Below, piece by piece: positions 35,062 to 43,955 of a stretch of 64,000 bases of DNA; the first letter of the stretch is position 1; each line of letters opens with the position of its first letter. Position numbers and translations under genes: made by a program. The notes under the pieces were generated by a model, which was not told where the DNA came from, made no database searches, and worked only from the letters and a program-made list of their open reading frames with translations. The DNA is from Vibrio sp. YMD68 (GTDB taxonomy: Bacteria > Pseudomonadota > Gammaproteobacteria > Enterobacterales > Vibrionaceae), in assembly GCF_029958905.1 (NCBI RefSeq), contig NZ_CP124614.1:992001-1056000 (forward strand). The letters run 5' to 3'.

Positions 35062-35540
35062 CACAACCACCCTCGCTCGGCAAAAGAGACGCTTTCTTTG
35101 CCAATCACAATATGGTCCAGCACACGAACGTCAATTAACGCTAAGGCATCGACGAGACGGCGGGTAATCTTTCTATCAGCTTGAGATGGCTCAGCGACAC
35201 CAGATGGGTGATTGTGTGAAAAGATAACCGCTGATGCATTATGCTTAAGCGCGGCTTTCACGACTTCACGGGGGTACACGGAGGCGGCATCCACCGTACC
35301 TTGAAACAGCTCATCAAAGGCTATCAGTTGATGTTGGTTATCCAGAAACATCACGGCAAACACTTCACGCTCATAATGCGCGAGTTTACAACCGAGAAAC
35401 TGTTTAACGTTATTGGGGTTTGTGTAGGCATCACCGACTTCAAAGCTTTGGGCTAAGATATCGGCGGCTGTTTCGAGTACTTGCATGGCCGTAATAGGCT
35501 GTGGAAACTCATAGGTTGCATTGGGTAAGTGGGTAGGCAT
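35061..35540 (-). CDS. radC: RadC-like JAB-domain protein
   Basis: 159 aa. JAB/MPN+ metalloprotease-like domain: the conserved Glu lies in [16 protein letters not shown], the zinc motif is FSHNHPSG near 109-116, and the closing Asp lies in [11 protein letters not shown]. The N-terminal helix-hairpin-helix of chromosomal RadC is missing, typical of the short RadC proteins on genomic islands and plasmids. The name is historical; a DNA-repair role is not established. AGGA lies 8 nt before the ATG. Confidence 0.88.
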   Translation of the reverse strand: MPTHLPNATYEFPQPITAMQVLETAADILAQSFEVGDAYTNPNNVKQFLGCKLAHYEREVFAVMFLDNQHQLIAFDELFQGTVDAASVYPREVVKAALKHNASAVIFSHNHPSGVAEPSQADRKITRRLVDALALIDVRVLDHIVIGKESVSFAERGWL

Positions 35541-35566
35541 AGGTCAATCCTCTTAGGTTACAGGCA

Positions 35567-35605
35567 CAAAAAAGCCCGCAGCGCATAAGAGCGTTACGGG
35601 CGATT
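35567..35605 (-). terminator. Terminator, minus strand
   Basis: GCCCG...GCGC and GCG...CGGGC pair with two mismatches (about 35573-35604), with a minus-strand T-run (plus-strand AAAAAA at 35568-35573). It ends transcription from the 36 kb genes before the radC unit. Confidence 0.7.
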
Positions 35606-35768
35606 AAGAATAGAGATACACCTAGGTAATATAGACCTATGAATTTTTGATATTTAGGGAAAACTTAATGCTATCTATGCTTTATTTAAATAACGGACTA
35701 TTTGTTAATGTATTTATGCGGTACCTACGATGTAGATATAAACGGATCAAACTGAGGTATTTCGGTGG

Positions 35769-36125
35769 CTACATCAAAATTCCGAGTGTTTCTAAAACAT
35801 TATTGATTAATAAAAAACCAACCCCAGCGCCAATCAATTGCGGCCCACACATCCAAAATACCTTTACTTTAAATGTTTCGGCTGCTCCTGAAGTCATTAT
35901 GAAATCTGGTTTGCAAAAATCCCTAAATAATTTGCCAATATAAGCGCCTAAAGCCATAGTAGGGGGCAATACAGTAAGCAAAAGGGCTACTCCAAGAAAC
36001 CCTAATTGCCCAATTTCACCTTTAAATACAAGAGTCAAGACCATACATCCTGTTAAAGCGAACGTTATTAAATAGTATCTTTTGAAGCTGCTTTTTTTTT
36101 CATAATCCATTTCACTAGATTCCAT
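35769..36125 (-). CDS. Small membrane protein, unrecognised
   Basis: 118 aa with three or four predicted membrane spans (YYLITFALTGCMVLTLVF near 17, LGFLGVALLLTVLPPTMALGA near 42, GPQLIGAGVGFLLINN near 93). AGAGGT lies 6 nt before the ATG. No family recognised. It lies 55 nt downstream of the secreted-protein gene at 36181 in the same direction. Confidence 0.55.
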   Translation of the reverse strand: MESSEMDYEKKSSFKRYYLITFALTGCMVLTLVFKGEIGQLGFLGVALLLTVLPPTMALGAYIGKLFRDFCKPDFIMTSGAAETFKVKVFWMCGPQLIGAGVGFLLINNVLETLGILM

Positions 36126-36180
36126 ATCGTACCTCTTTGTTTTTATACCTAAGTAAAATTGAAAAAATCGATGTTTCTCA

Positions 36181-36756
36181 TTATTTAATTCTTAACGGAA
36201 AGGCTAGCCCATTGAAAAAATCGTTAACTTGCAATGACAAATTAGAGTCATGCTGAATTTTCAAGCCACTTAACGGAGCATTACCAGTACAATCGGTTTC
36301 TTCTGAAAAAGGTGAACCCTCATACCCATTGACTGGCGTTTTTTCAACGACATAAGCGGTATATAATGCATTCTCTTCATTAAAATTTTTATTCGTTATA
36401 TAACCGAGTTCAAAAAAAGTGCCCTCTTGAATACCGATCACATTACAAACTCCATTAACAATATAGCTCGCACCATAGCCCGGACCTTCACTTTGATGAT
36501 ACCCATAAGCTCGAATTTGAAATAAGCTGCCCAGCCCATCAAAAGAAACTAAAGCCGTCATTTCTGAGCCATCTTGTTTTAAAACAGTTAGGTTTGAGAG
36601 CAATGTATCGTTAGCATCGTAAACATGCTGCTTAATTTGAACTTCTTGTCCGTTAACTAGCAGTTTTCCAGCTTCGCTTGATTTCAAAACAACGTTAGCT
36701 TGACTAGACCAAGCAACGACACTTAATAGCAAGGTGGGGATTAAGGTTGATTTCAT
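36181..36756 (-). CDS. Secreted protein of unknown function
   Basis: 191 aa with a Sec signal peptide (MKSTLIPTLLLSVVAWSSQA, cleavage near 20). The mature part is beta-rich and has two cysteines (VNGVCNVIG, ETDCTGN) likely to form a disulphide. GGAG lies 6 nt before the ATG. It starts 3 nt after the lipoprotein gene, so the two form an operon. No family recognised. Confidence 0.6.
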   Translation of the reverse strand: MKSTLIPTLLLSVVAWSSQANVVLKSSEAGKLLVNGQEVQIKQHVYDANDTLLSNLTVLKQDGSEMTALVSFDGLGSLFQIRAYGYHQSEGPGYGASYIVNGVCNVIGIQEGTFFELGYITNKNFNEENALYTAYVVEKTPVNGYEGSPFSEETDCTGNAPLSGLKIQHDSNLSLQVNDFFNGLAFPLRIK

Positions 36757-36759
36757 TGA

Positions 36760-36975
36760 TTACTCCAAAGTAATAGACGCATTAGTGGTTAGAATGATAG
36801 GCGCATTAGAGACCGTTAAGCTTGCAGTGCTAATCGGTGTATCTAATGTGCAGCCTTGGTTTTCACATACATCGATAACGCTCTCTGTTGGAGGTGTAGG
36901 ACCAACTTCGATTGCTTTATCATCACTGCATCCTATCAAGACGGTAGTGCAGAATATGAACACAATATTTTTCAC
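36760..36975 (-). CDS. Small lipoprotein
   Basis: 71 aa from a GTG with GGAG 8 nt upstream. Lipoprotein signal VLIGC with the acylated Cys at residue 16, followed by Ser-Asp-Asp; the Asp at +3 gives no clear sorting prediction. The mature part is short, with CENQGC, and probably extended. Divergent from the XRE regulator and first gene of a two-gene operon with the secreted protein at 36181. Confidence 0.6.
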   Translation of the reverse strand: MKNIVFIFCTTVLIGCSDDKAIEVGPTPPTESVIDVCENQGCTLDTPISTASLTVSNAPIILTTNASITLE

Positions 36976-37003
36976 AGCTTCACTCTCCTAATTAGCACAA
37001 GAA

Positions 37004-37067
37004 GCACCCATGTGGGTGCACATGCTGCGCTATATTACTTGTATCTTAATTGCACCGCAACAGGTGC
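37004..37067. promoter_or_regulatory. Two operator-like palindromes GCACC-N6-GGTGC
   Basis: GCACC-CATGTG-GGTGC at 37004-37019 and GCACC-GCAACA-GGTGC at 37052-37067 share the same arms and spacing and lie 48 bp apart in the 102-bp divergent region between the lipoprotein operon (minus) and the XRE gene (plus). They are the obvious candidates for sites of that XRE protein, controlling both directions. Confidence 0.7.
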
Positions 37068-37077
37068 AGTGTCATTT

Positions 37078-37317
37078 ATGAGCAAAATAATATTTAAAAA
37101 CATAACCGGTCGGAAAATTCGATATGTACGACTGAGTAAACACTTATCTCAACAAGACGTTGATCGTATGTGTAGTTTAAAAGGAATAGAGATGACAAGA
37201 AGCAAACTAGCGAAGGCCGAAGCTGGAATGATTAGAATAACCGATGAGATGCTAAGAGATCTCGCTGAAATACTTGACGTCGGTGTTAACGTATTTTTTG
37301 ATGATCTTGATGAATAG
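37078..37317 (+). CDS. XRE-family helix-turn-helix regulator
   Basis: 79 aa. The HTH spans about residues 14-65 (IRYVRLSKHLSQQDVDRMCSL... MTRSKLAKAEAGMIRITDEM). The ATG at 37078 is chosen because longer reading crosses the operators. It resembles small Cro/CI-type repressors. Divergent from the lipoprotein-secreted protein operon, which it likely represses together with itself through the palindromes just upstream. Confidence 0.78.
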   Translation: MSKIIFKNITGRKIRYVRLSKHLSQQDVDRMCSLKGIEMTRSKLAKAEAGMIRITDEMLRDLAEILDVGVNVFFDDLDE

Positions 37318-37351
37318 AGTCATCAAGATCACCTGATGACTCATGATGTTG

Positions 37352-38578
37352 TTAAGTAAGCAAAATACAAGACATATTGGCTGAACAGTCGATATGATCG
37401 CTCCACCACTGCATCATATCTCGTCGTTGCTCTACGTATTGAGTACGATTGTAGGCCGCTCTCACTTTATCCTTATCTGCATGCGCTAAAGCTGCTTCGA
37501 CTAGATCGCCCGTGAACTGAGGTTGTTCATTGAGTGTAGTGCTCGCCAATGAACGTAGACCATGAGATACCAATCGGCCTTTGAACCCCATACGCTTAAG
37601 AGCCATGTTCACGCTAGCGTTACAGCATGGCCGTGATTCATCTTTATGGGAAGCAAAGATAAACTCACTGACACCATGTCCACTGATTGCTTTCATTTCA
37701 TTGAGTAAAGCTAACACCTGTGTTGATAAAGGAACGCAATGCTCGCGCTTCTTTTTCATTCTTTGTGCAGGAATACGCCATAGCTTTTTAGTCCAGTCAA
37801 TTTCATCCCATCTTGCTCCTGCCGCTTCGGAAGGGCGAACCATTGTATGGAGCTGCCATAAGATCAAACAACGAGTCGTACTAAAGATTCGAGCGCGTGA
37901 TAAAGCTGACATTAACTCTGGTAATGCTTCTGGCGGTAATGTCTTCATATTCTCAGCATTTGGCTTTTTAAAAGCTTCTTTGATATCGGTTAAACCGTTC
38001 ACTTCAATGTAGCCGCTATTACGAGCAAACTTCATGATCTCGTTTACACGTTGGCAAATCCGACGCAACACTTCAAGCTTTCCTTGTTTTTCTAGAGGCT
38101 TGAGCGCTTGAATCATTAATTGTGGGGAGAGCTCAGAGATAGGCACTTCACCAAGTGTAGGCAAAAGGTGTAACTCAAGAGAGCGATAAATATCATCAGC
38201 ATGATCTTCAGTGATGTTGCTCTTTTTTACATCAAGCCATTCTAAGGTGATACTTTTCAACGTCATATTGAGACGCATTTTCTCTTTTAGTACCTGTTTG
38301 TCACGGTAAGATTTAGGATCGATACCTTGCTCGATAAGACCACGAGCTTCACGAGTTTTTTCTCGTACTGTTTTAAGAGAGGTCATTGGATAGGTGCCAA
38401 GCGTGAGGTTAACACGCTTAGAGAGTACAGGATGGGTATAGTTGAACAGCCAGGTTTTAGTGCCGTTCGGTTTCACTCTAAGACGAAGGCCATTTCCATC
38501 AGAAAGAATGTATTCTTTAGTTTTAGGCTTTGCGCTTTTAAGTTGAGTTTCAGTAAGGGGTTTAACTTGTTTTGCCAT
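37352..38578 (-). CDS. int: P4-type tyrosine integrase
   Basis: 408 aa from the ATG at 38578. An N-terminal DUF4102-like arm-binding domain (LTETQLKSAKPKTKEY; DGNGLRLRVKPNGTKTWLF) leads into a SAM-like core and a catalytic domain with Arg248 (VRPSEA), His339-x-x-Arg342 (SHGLRS), His366 (LAH) and Tyr376 (AAYNR). It integrates its element site-specifically, here next to tRNA-Ser. The gene points away from the tRNA and lies on the island side, the standard arrangement for P4-like islands. Complete, so the element may still be mobile. Confidence 0.93.
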   Translation of the reverse strand: MAKQVKPLTETQLKSAKPKTKEYILSDGNGLRLRVKPNGTKTWLFNYTHPVLSKRVNLTLGTYPMTSLKTVREKTREARGLIEQGIDPKSYRDKQVLKEKMRLNMTLKSITLEWLDVKKSNITEDHADDIYRSLELHLLPTLGEVPISELSPQLMIQALKPLEKQGKLEVLRRICQRVNEIMKFARNSGYIEVNGLTDIKEAFKKPNAENMKTLPPEALPELMSALSRARIFSTTRCLILWQLHTMVRPSEAAGARWDEIDWTKKLWRIPAQRMKKKREHCVPLSTQVLALLNEMKAISGHGVSEFIFASHKDESRPCCNASVNMALKRMGFKGRLVSHGLRSLASTTLNEQPQFTGDLVEAALAHADKDKVRAAYNRTQYVEQRRDMMQWWSDHIDCSANMSCILLT

Positions 38579-38705
38579 GATGGTACACCGTTGAATTGAA
38601 CATACGGACAATGTACCCAAGGGTGTACCTTTACAACCACGTTATGTCGCTGTGCTATCAGCCGTTAAGCGACAGCCAAACCACGTAATACGGTAATTTA
38701 GGCAT

Positions 38706-38731
38706 AAAAAAAGACGTCCTAAGACGTCTTT
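38706..38731 (-). terminator. Terminator downstream of tRNA-Ser
   Basis: AAAGACGTC (38710-38718) pairs with GACGTCTTT (38723-38731) around CTAA; the minus strand then has a T-run (plus AAAAAAA). It lies 12 nt beyond the tRNA 3' end. Confidence 0.85.
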
Positions 38732-38742
38732 CTTCATGTGTT

Positions 38743-38833
38743 TGGCGGAGAGATAGGGATTTGAACCCTAGAAGGGCTACAAACCCTTGCCGGTTTTCAA
38801 GACCGGTGCTTTCGACCACTCAGCCATCTCTCC
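38743..38833 (-). tRNA. tRNA-Ser (anticodon UGA)
   Basis: 91 nt including the encoded CCA. Acceptor stem GGAGAGA / TCTCTCC, anticodon loop CTTGAAA giving anticodon TGA (reads UCA), a long variable arm (class II tRNA) and T-loop GTTCAAATC. Its 3' end faces the integrase gene, so it is the likely attachment site of the island to the left. Confidence 0.96.
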
Positions 38834-38846
38834 GTTGTTGGAGCGT

Positions 38847-38875
38847 ATAATAAAGGGTGCTCAGCAGGTTGTAAA
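38847..38875 (-). promoter_or_regulatory. Promoter of tRNA-Ser
   Basis: On the minus strand TTTACA (38875-38870), 17 nt, TATTAT (38852-38847), then the tRNA start 14 nt later. A good sigma-70 match. Confidence 0.7.
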
Positions 38876-39221
38876 TAGGCAACCATATCGTTTGCTTTCT
38901 TTTTATACACTTCAGGTGATTTTCTTTTGGGTTGAACGAATTATAGACATTGTTTCATTAAACTTTGAAGGCGATGGCAAGAAAGTGGTGGCTGAGTCTC
39001 TCTGGTTTGGGGGCTATGGTTACAGGGTGTTAAGTCTTTGGGGCTCAGGAATAAGGAATATGGAATATGGAAAAAAGGAATGGAATCAAATCCATTAGCT
39101 GCTTGCGACTGTGAGAAAGAGAAAGAGAAAGAGCCAGAGCATACGTAACTTTTGAGGTTGCGATACTCTGGCGTTCATTCCTAAGCGATCTTATTTACAT
39201 CGCAAATAGAGGATGTTGAGT
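38876..39221. other. Gap between tRNA-Ser and yejM
   Basis: No gene. Contains a short GAGAAA tandem run (about 39113-39131) and an imperfect hairpin GCCAGAG...CTCTGGC (about 39134-39171) followed on the minus strand by a pyrimidine-rich tract, which may end the yejM transcript. Confidence 0.45.
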
Positions 39222-41018
39222 CTAATTTTCTCGAGCATAAAAGCGCTGTAACTCGGTCAAACCTTGCATCAATATAGGCAATGTAGGGGTTTGATCTTTC
39301 AACCTTTTATACTCTTCGTCATAAAGTTTGAAGTTGCCGAACTTATCAATAACAGTCGTTTTATTCGATGTGATCAAAGCCAGTTCTCTGGAGTCTCCGG
39401 CAAGAATCCATTTTCTTCGACGTTCATCGAAAATATTGCGGCCACTGCTGTAGTCACTTGGATTAGATGATACACCGAGTAAGTCTTGTAACAACGTCAC
39501 CGATACATCTAAATGACTCGAACGATGATTATAGGTTGCAGGTAACTTACCAGGCCATTGAATCACCATAGGGACTTGTAATTGATAACGACTAAAGTTG
39601 GTGCTTGCACCCCAGGTGTTGGTGTTGGTTTCATTAAGTTCTGTACCGTGATTAGAAGTGATGATCACGACAGTATTTTGAGCCAATTGCAATTCATCAA
39701 GCTTATTGAATAAGGTGCCAAGTTCTTGATCCGCTTGTTTTACGGATGCTTGATAATTCTGAGAAAATACTTCTTTGGCGGTGCCCGAATTGACTTCTTC
39801 CAAAGAGAAGTTTTCAATCGTTGTTAGTTCGATAAAGCTAAACCATGGGCTTTTTGATTTACTGGCCCAGTCACTCCATGCTTCAATGGTTTGGCTATCG
39901 GCTGTTCTGGCGCTATCAAATGCTAGACCAGAGAAGGACATTCCACGAAACAGTGTCTCTGCGTAAAGATCATCATCAAAATTGTCGCCGCTGAATAAGC
40001 CGAAGTTGTATTTCTTATCTGTCAGCGTATCAATCAAAACGGGCAAGCTGGCTTGAGACTTGATGCTGGCTGCGTAGCTACTCGGTAATCCATAAAGTAA
40101 GCCAAACATGCCGTACATGTTATTACTAGAGCTGTAGTGATTGGTAAAATTCAATGCGTTTTCTGCATAGTGTGACGTGAATGGCATCACGTTATTGTCC
40201 AGCGAGTCTGCTCTAAGGCCGTTAATACTCACGATCAATATATTCAGATTGTTTCCACGTCGGTCAAAGCGCAGTTTATCGTACGGATAACGGACGAGAT
40301 CACCACTGCCTTCGCTTTCTGCAAGACGTTTCAGATAGTCATCCTTGTCTAATAATCCATGTTTTTCCATGAACGATTTTGCCGTCATTGGGTAAGACAA
40401 CGGGAAGTTGGATTTCTGGCTCGTCACTGGGTTGTAGAAGTAAGCGTCAGACCAAACATAAGTTAGATGGCTGGCAATAAAACTCAGAAAAAATACGGCA
40501 GTAATAGGTCGCCCTACATGTTTATGAGAAAGTTTACGCTGTTTACGCCATACCCATTCAGACAACCCTAATTGAAGGAGAAAAATGAGCGGTAAAACAA
40601 TGAAAAGGTGTTGCAACCCTTGGGCATGCTCACTGCTTCCCTCGTTAAACAGAAGCTCCCACACGAGTGGCGTTAAGTGTAAATTGAGGGTTTGGTAGGC
40701 TTGAGTATCGATTAAAAGAACCGTCAAACCGATGGTGGCGAAACACACCGAAAAAAGTCGAAATAGTTTACGCGACGGAATAATAAATGTTAACGGGAAC
40801 AAAACAAGCAAGTACAGCGCAAACACCAGAAAGCCGAAATGCCCGACCCAAGAAGAAGCGAGATAAAACTGCCCCAGCAAGGTTTCTGGCCAAGGAGATT
40901 GTGTAATGTAGCGGGTACCAATTAACATTGCTGCAATGATATTGAAGAAAGCAAACCAATGCCCCCAACCCACTAAACGAGAAACTCGTTCGCTATATGT
41001 ATTTCCGCTATCTACCAT
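39222..41018 (-). CDS. yejM: Inner-membrane LPS regulator YejM/PbgA/LapC-like
   Basis: 598 aa. Five N-terminal membrane spans within about residues 15-185, followed by a periplasmic alkaline-phosphatase/sulfatase-like domain (ILIVSINGLRADSLDNNVMP near 258; TSNHGTELNETN near 460). In E. coli, YejM (PbgA, LapC) senses periplasmic LPS and protects LpxC from degradation through LapB. It follows yejL by 24 nt, the conserved yejL-yejM order, with yejK divergent. Intact. Confidence 0.93.
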   Translation of the reverse strand: MVDSGNTYSERVSRLVGWGHWFAFFNIIAAMLIGTRYITQSPWPETLLGQFYLASSWVGHFGFLVFALYLLVLFPLTFIIPSRKLFRLFSVCFATIGLTVLLIDTQAYQTLNLHLTPLVWELLFNEGSSEHAQGLQHLFIVLPLIFLLQLGLSEWVWRKQRKLSHKHVGRPITAVFFLSFIASHLTYVWSDAYFYNPVTSQKSNFPLSYPMTAKSFMEKHGLLDKDDYLKRLAESEGSGDLVRYPYDKLRFDRRGNNLNILIVSINGLRADSLDNNVMPFTSHYAENALNFTNHYSSSNNMYGMFGLLYGLPSSYAASIKSQASLPVLIDTLTDKKYNFGLFSGDNFDDDLYAETLFRGMSFSGLAFDSARTADSQTIEAWSDWASKSKSPWFSFIELTTIENFSLEEVNSGTAKEVFSQNYQASVKQADQELGTLFNKLDELQLAQNTVVIITSNHGTELNETNTNTWGASTNFSRYQLQVPMVIQWPGKLPATYNHRSSHLDVSVTLLQDLLGVSSNPSDYSSGRNIFDERRRKWILAGDSRELALITSNKTTVIDKFGNFKLYDEEYKRLKDQTPTLPILMQGLTELQRFYAREN

Positions 41019-41042
41019 TAGTCGTTTTGCAGCCCGTTATAA

Positions 41043-41267
41043 TTAATGTGTTTGCTCTTCTAATGAAGAAATCAACGCTTGAGCAAATTTTTCAGCAATT
41101 GCTTTGCGTTGTGAAGCAGCAACGTTCTGATTTAAAACATTGGTTGCAATGTTTCCAGCGATCATCAATGAAAGTTCTGGTGTGGCACCATGTTTATCCA
41201 AAATAGCGGCTACTTCCGCTAGGATAATTTCAACTTGATCGTCACTGTATTTAGATGTAATCGGCAT
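41043..41267 (-). CDS. yejL: YejL family protein (DUF1414)
   Basis: 74 aa, small and helical ([20 protein letters not shown]... [10 protein letters not shown]). Length and sequence match YejL. Function unknown. First gene of the yejL-yejM unit, divergent from yejK; the 85-bp gap holds both promoters. Confidence 0.92.
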   Translation of the reverse strand: MPITSKYSDDQVEIILAEVAAILDKHGATPELSLMIAGNIATNVLNQNVAASQRKAIAEKFAQALISSLEEQTH

Positions 41268-41352
41268 AAAGACTCTATAGATGATAGTAAAAGCGGCTTA
41301 TGATAACCTACAATGCCTATCAACTGAAACCTAGAACGCCGATATTTTCACT

Positions 41353-42351
41353 ATGAGCCTTCAACTATCCAACGTCATTTTACACCAACTTTCGAAAAAC
41401 GATCAGGATGAACTGATCGTTAATTTTCGTTCTCATTCATTAGAAAACGATGGCTCTACAGAGCACCTTGTGGCTGAGTTACATCGTGTCTTTAACGCTA
41501 AAGCCGGCAAAGGCTTTGGTTCTTTTAAGTCAGACAGCGAATTTCAAATGTGGTTGCAAGAACTTCGCCAAGGTGAGAAGAATTTTTATGATTTCTCACA
41601 ACTTAGTGCAAACCGACTGAAACAAGAACTCTCTAAGTACCCATTCGCTGACGAGGGTATTCTGGTTATTGCCGAATACCAATCACTGGCGACTGACTAT
41701 TTATTCGTTGCATTACTTCCGTCAATTCAAAGCCTTAAAGTGACGGAAGGATTAGAGATCAGTGCGACAGACTATCTCGATATCAATAAAATGGATATCG
41801 TTGCTCGAATCGATTTATCGAGTTATGAGACAGACAAAGAGTCAAATCGATATTTAGCGTACATAAAAGGTCGCGTTGGCCGCAAGGTGGCAGACTTTTT
41901 CCTAGACTTCCTTCAAGCGGAAGTAGGATTGGATACAAAACAACAAAACCAAGTATTGATGCAAGCAGTACAAGATTTCTGCAGTGACTCCAAGTTAGAA
42001 AAGGAAGACGCAACAAATTACAAAAAGCAAGTCTACGATTATTGCAACGAAACGATCAAATCGGGCGCAGAAGTTCAAGTTCGTGAATTGTCTGGTGAGC
42101 TTCCTCAAAGCCAGGAAGGAACAAGCTTTCTTGATTACACCAAAGAGCAAGGCTACGAATTAGAAGACAGTTTTCCAGCTGACCGTTCGACAATGCGCAA
42201 GTTGACTAAGTACGTCGGTGCGGGTGGTGGACTGAATGTGAGCTTTGATAGCTTGTTACTGGGTGAACGTATTTTTTATGATCCAGAGACGGATACGTTA
42301 ACGATAAAAGGAACGCCACCTAATTTACGTGACCAATTAACACGAAATTAG
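41353..42351 (+). CDS. yejK: Nucleoid-associated protein YejK (NdpA family)
   Basis: 332 aa, the family's usual length. LSNVILHQLSKNDQDEL at the start and FGSFKSDSEFQMWL near 56 are typical. It binds double-stranded DNA as part of the nucleoid; interaction with topoisomerase IV and gyrase has been reported for E. coli YejK. Single gene with its own terminator. Confidence 0.93.
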   Translation: MSLQLSNVILHQLSKNDQDELIVNFRSHSLENDGSTEHLVAELHRVFNAKAGKGFGSFKSDSEFQMWLQELRQGEKNFYDFSQLSANRLKQELSKYPFADEGILVIAEYQSLATDYLFVALLPSIQSLKVTEGLEISATDYLDINKMDIVARIDLSSYETDKESNRYLAYIKGRVGRKVADFFLDFLQAEVGLDTKQQNQVLMQAVQDFCSDSKLEKEDATNYKKQVYDYCNETIKSGAEVQVRELSGELPQSQEGTSFLDYTKEQGYELEDSFPADRSTMRKLTKYVGAGGGLNVSFDSLLLGERIFYDPETDTLTIKGTPPNLRDQLTRN

Positions 42352-42357
42352 TGATAT

Positions 42358-42386
42358 AGAGAGAGCTTTTGCTCTCTCTTTTTTTA
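42358..42386 (+). terminator. Terminator after yejK
   Basis: A perfect 9-bp stem AGAGAGAGC / GCTCTCTCT around TTTT, followed by seven T. Confidence 0.92.
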
Positions 42387-42455
42387 TTTATTGGTCATGG
42401 TGACATATTCTATAAATACAGTGCATTACATTATGGAAAATAATAGGTTACCTCT

Positions 42456-43841
42456 ATGTCGATGGAAGCGATGAAAACCAAGAAAAAGCAACTGCTGGCC
42501 ATTGTCTGTCTTTGGTTCTTGGTCATTATTACTACAATGAGCCTTGTCCGGGCGAATTCAGACAATCAGGCGAGTATTACAGAGCTTGGTAATAGTCTGA
42601 AAGACCTTCGGAATTCGCTCTATTTTGATGCACAATATCGAATGGCTCATGTGGACGATACCTCTCTTAAAGTTCAATTGCTTTACGCGTTAATCTTACA
42701 GTTGGAGACCAACGATAAGAGCCGTTTCTTTCAGCCCGACACTGGCCAGTTAATATTCACGACCAAACGTTTTATTGAATTAATGCAACAGTTTAATGAC
42801 ACCGATGTACAGATCATTGAATTGGTTGATCAACTCAAAAAGGCCAGAGAATCCTACCAAGGTAATGCAGCGATGCAGTCGGTGTATTTTCAGCTGAGCA
42901 GTCACATATTTGAAGCCATGTTTAGCAACGCTTCCGCCAGCCCTGAAATATATCGTTCTTTGGATTATTTGTTTGTTCAGTCTCAGAAGATGGCGACTGA
43001 AGACGGAGAAAGGCTACAACAGGCTCTGGCTCAAACGTCTTCTGTTTTAAGTGTTTATGCCAAAGGAAGCTATTTGGTCGAAAAACTGGTCAATCACCCG
43101 GTCAACCTCGTCCAATCAGAAGTAAAGCGTCAATATGATGAGCAAATGAATGATTACTTTATGATGTCCATTGCCGCGAGTGCGTTGGCGATAATCAGTC
43201 TGTTTTTTATGCTTTTGCAACAGCCCGTCCAGTTAATTAATCAGGGGGTTGAAGAAAAAACAAAGGAAGAGGATTTAGCAACTGATGACACTGAGCAACG
43301 GGTGTCTTCTATTGCACAAAAACAAAAAACTGTAACAACGCAACACAATGAAAAAGGTGACGTGATGAGTAAACCTCTACAATTTGGTCAGGCAGATTCT
43401 AATTCGTCGTCAGTACAGGGGAAATCCACGACTCATCATCAGGATTCTTCTACAAAACATCAACCCGATCAGACAATCGATGATAATGAAGAATCCCTTG
43501 TTTCTGAAAAAGTGAACATCGATCATATGTTGCACTCTCTAAACGGCGACAACGAATCCGTCTTATTGCTCTTAGATGTGTTTGTTCAGGACCATCAAAC
43601 CAATGCACAAGATATAAGAGAAACGCAAGAGGCCGATATTGAACATGCCATGCGAATCGCACACAGCTTAAAAGGGGTTGCGGGTAACCTTGGTGTTTTA
43701 GGGTTAAAAGACATTGCCACTGATATTGAAACGGATCTCAAACAAGGTACTCGTGTGAGTGATGAGAAACTTGAGCGTTTGGCTATCGCCTTATCGTCAG
43801 CGGTAGGCAGCGCAAGGGATTATATAAACCAGCATTCTTGA
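42456..43841 (+). CDS. Membrane-bound Hpt-domain protein
   Basis: 461 aa. Membrane spans at about residues 13-32 and 235-255 flank a ~200-residue periplasmic helical sensor-like region. A low-complexity Gln/Thr/Ser/His linker (about 265-340) leads to a C-terminal Hpt domain, about 352-455, with the phospho-acceptor His403 in AHSLKGVAGNLG. There is no kinase or receiver domain, so it must pass phosphate to or from partners encoded elsewhere. It is alone between yejK and asd, on its own promoter. The partner system is unknown. Confidence 0.78.
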   Translation: MSMEAMKTKKKQLLAIVCLWFLVIITTMSLVRANSDNQASITELGNSLKDLRNSLYFDAQYRMAHVDDTSLKVQLLYALILQLETNDKSRFFQPDTGQLIFTTKRFIELMQQFNDTDVQIIELVDQLKKARESYQGNAAMQSVYFQLSSHIFEAMFSNASASPEIYRSLDYLFVQSQKMATEDGERLQQALAQTSSVLSVYAKGSYLVEKLVNHPVNLVQSEVKRQYDEQMNDYFMMSIAASALAIISLFFMLLQQPVQLINQGVEEKTKEEDLATDDTEQRVSSIAQKQKTVTTQHNEKGDVMSKPLQFGQADSNSSSVQGKSTTHHQDSSTKHQPDQTIDDNEESLVSEKVNIDHMLHSLNGDNESVLLLLDVFVQDHQTNAQDIRETQEADIEHAMRIAHSLKGVAGNLGVLGLKDIATDIETDLKQGTRVSDEKLERLAIALSSAVGSARDYINQHS

Positions 43842-43955
43842 TCTCTATAGTTAGCTTAGTCCTGCGTCATTTCATCAGTGTCTGCCCGTTGTCAGAGCAC
43901 ACTAACTACGCCTTTAAAAGCCTATTCAACTCGACCCTTTTGGCCTTTCTCTCCG

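Noticed and set aside
35647..35943. Plus-strand 98-codon frame
   Set aside because: Largely antisense to the better supported membrane-protein gene at 35769-36125 and without a ribosome site.
38787..39098. Plus-strand reading frame of 103 codons
   Set aside because: It starts inside the tRNA-Ser gene and has no protein-like features.
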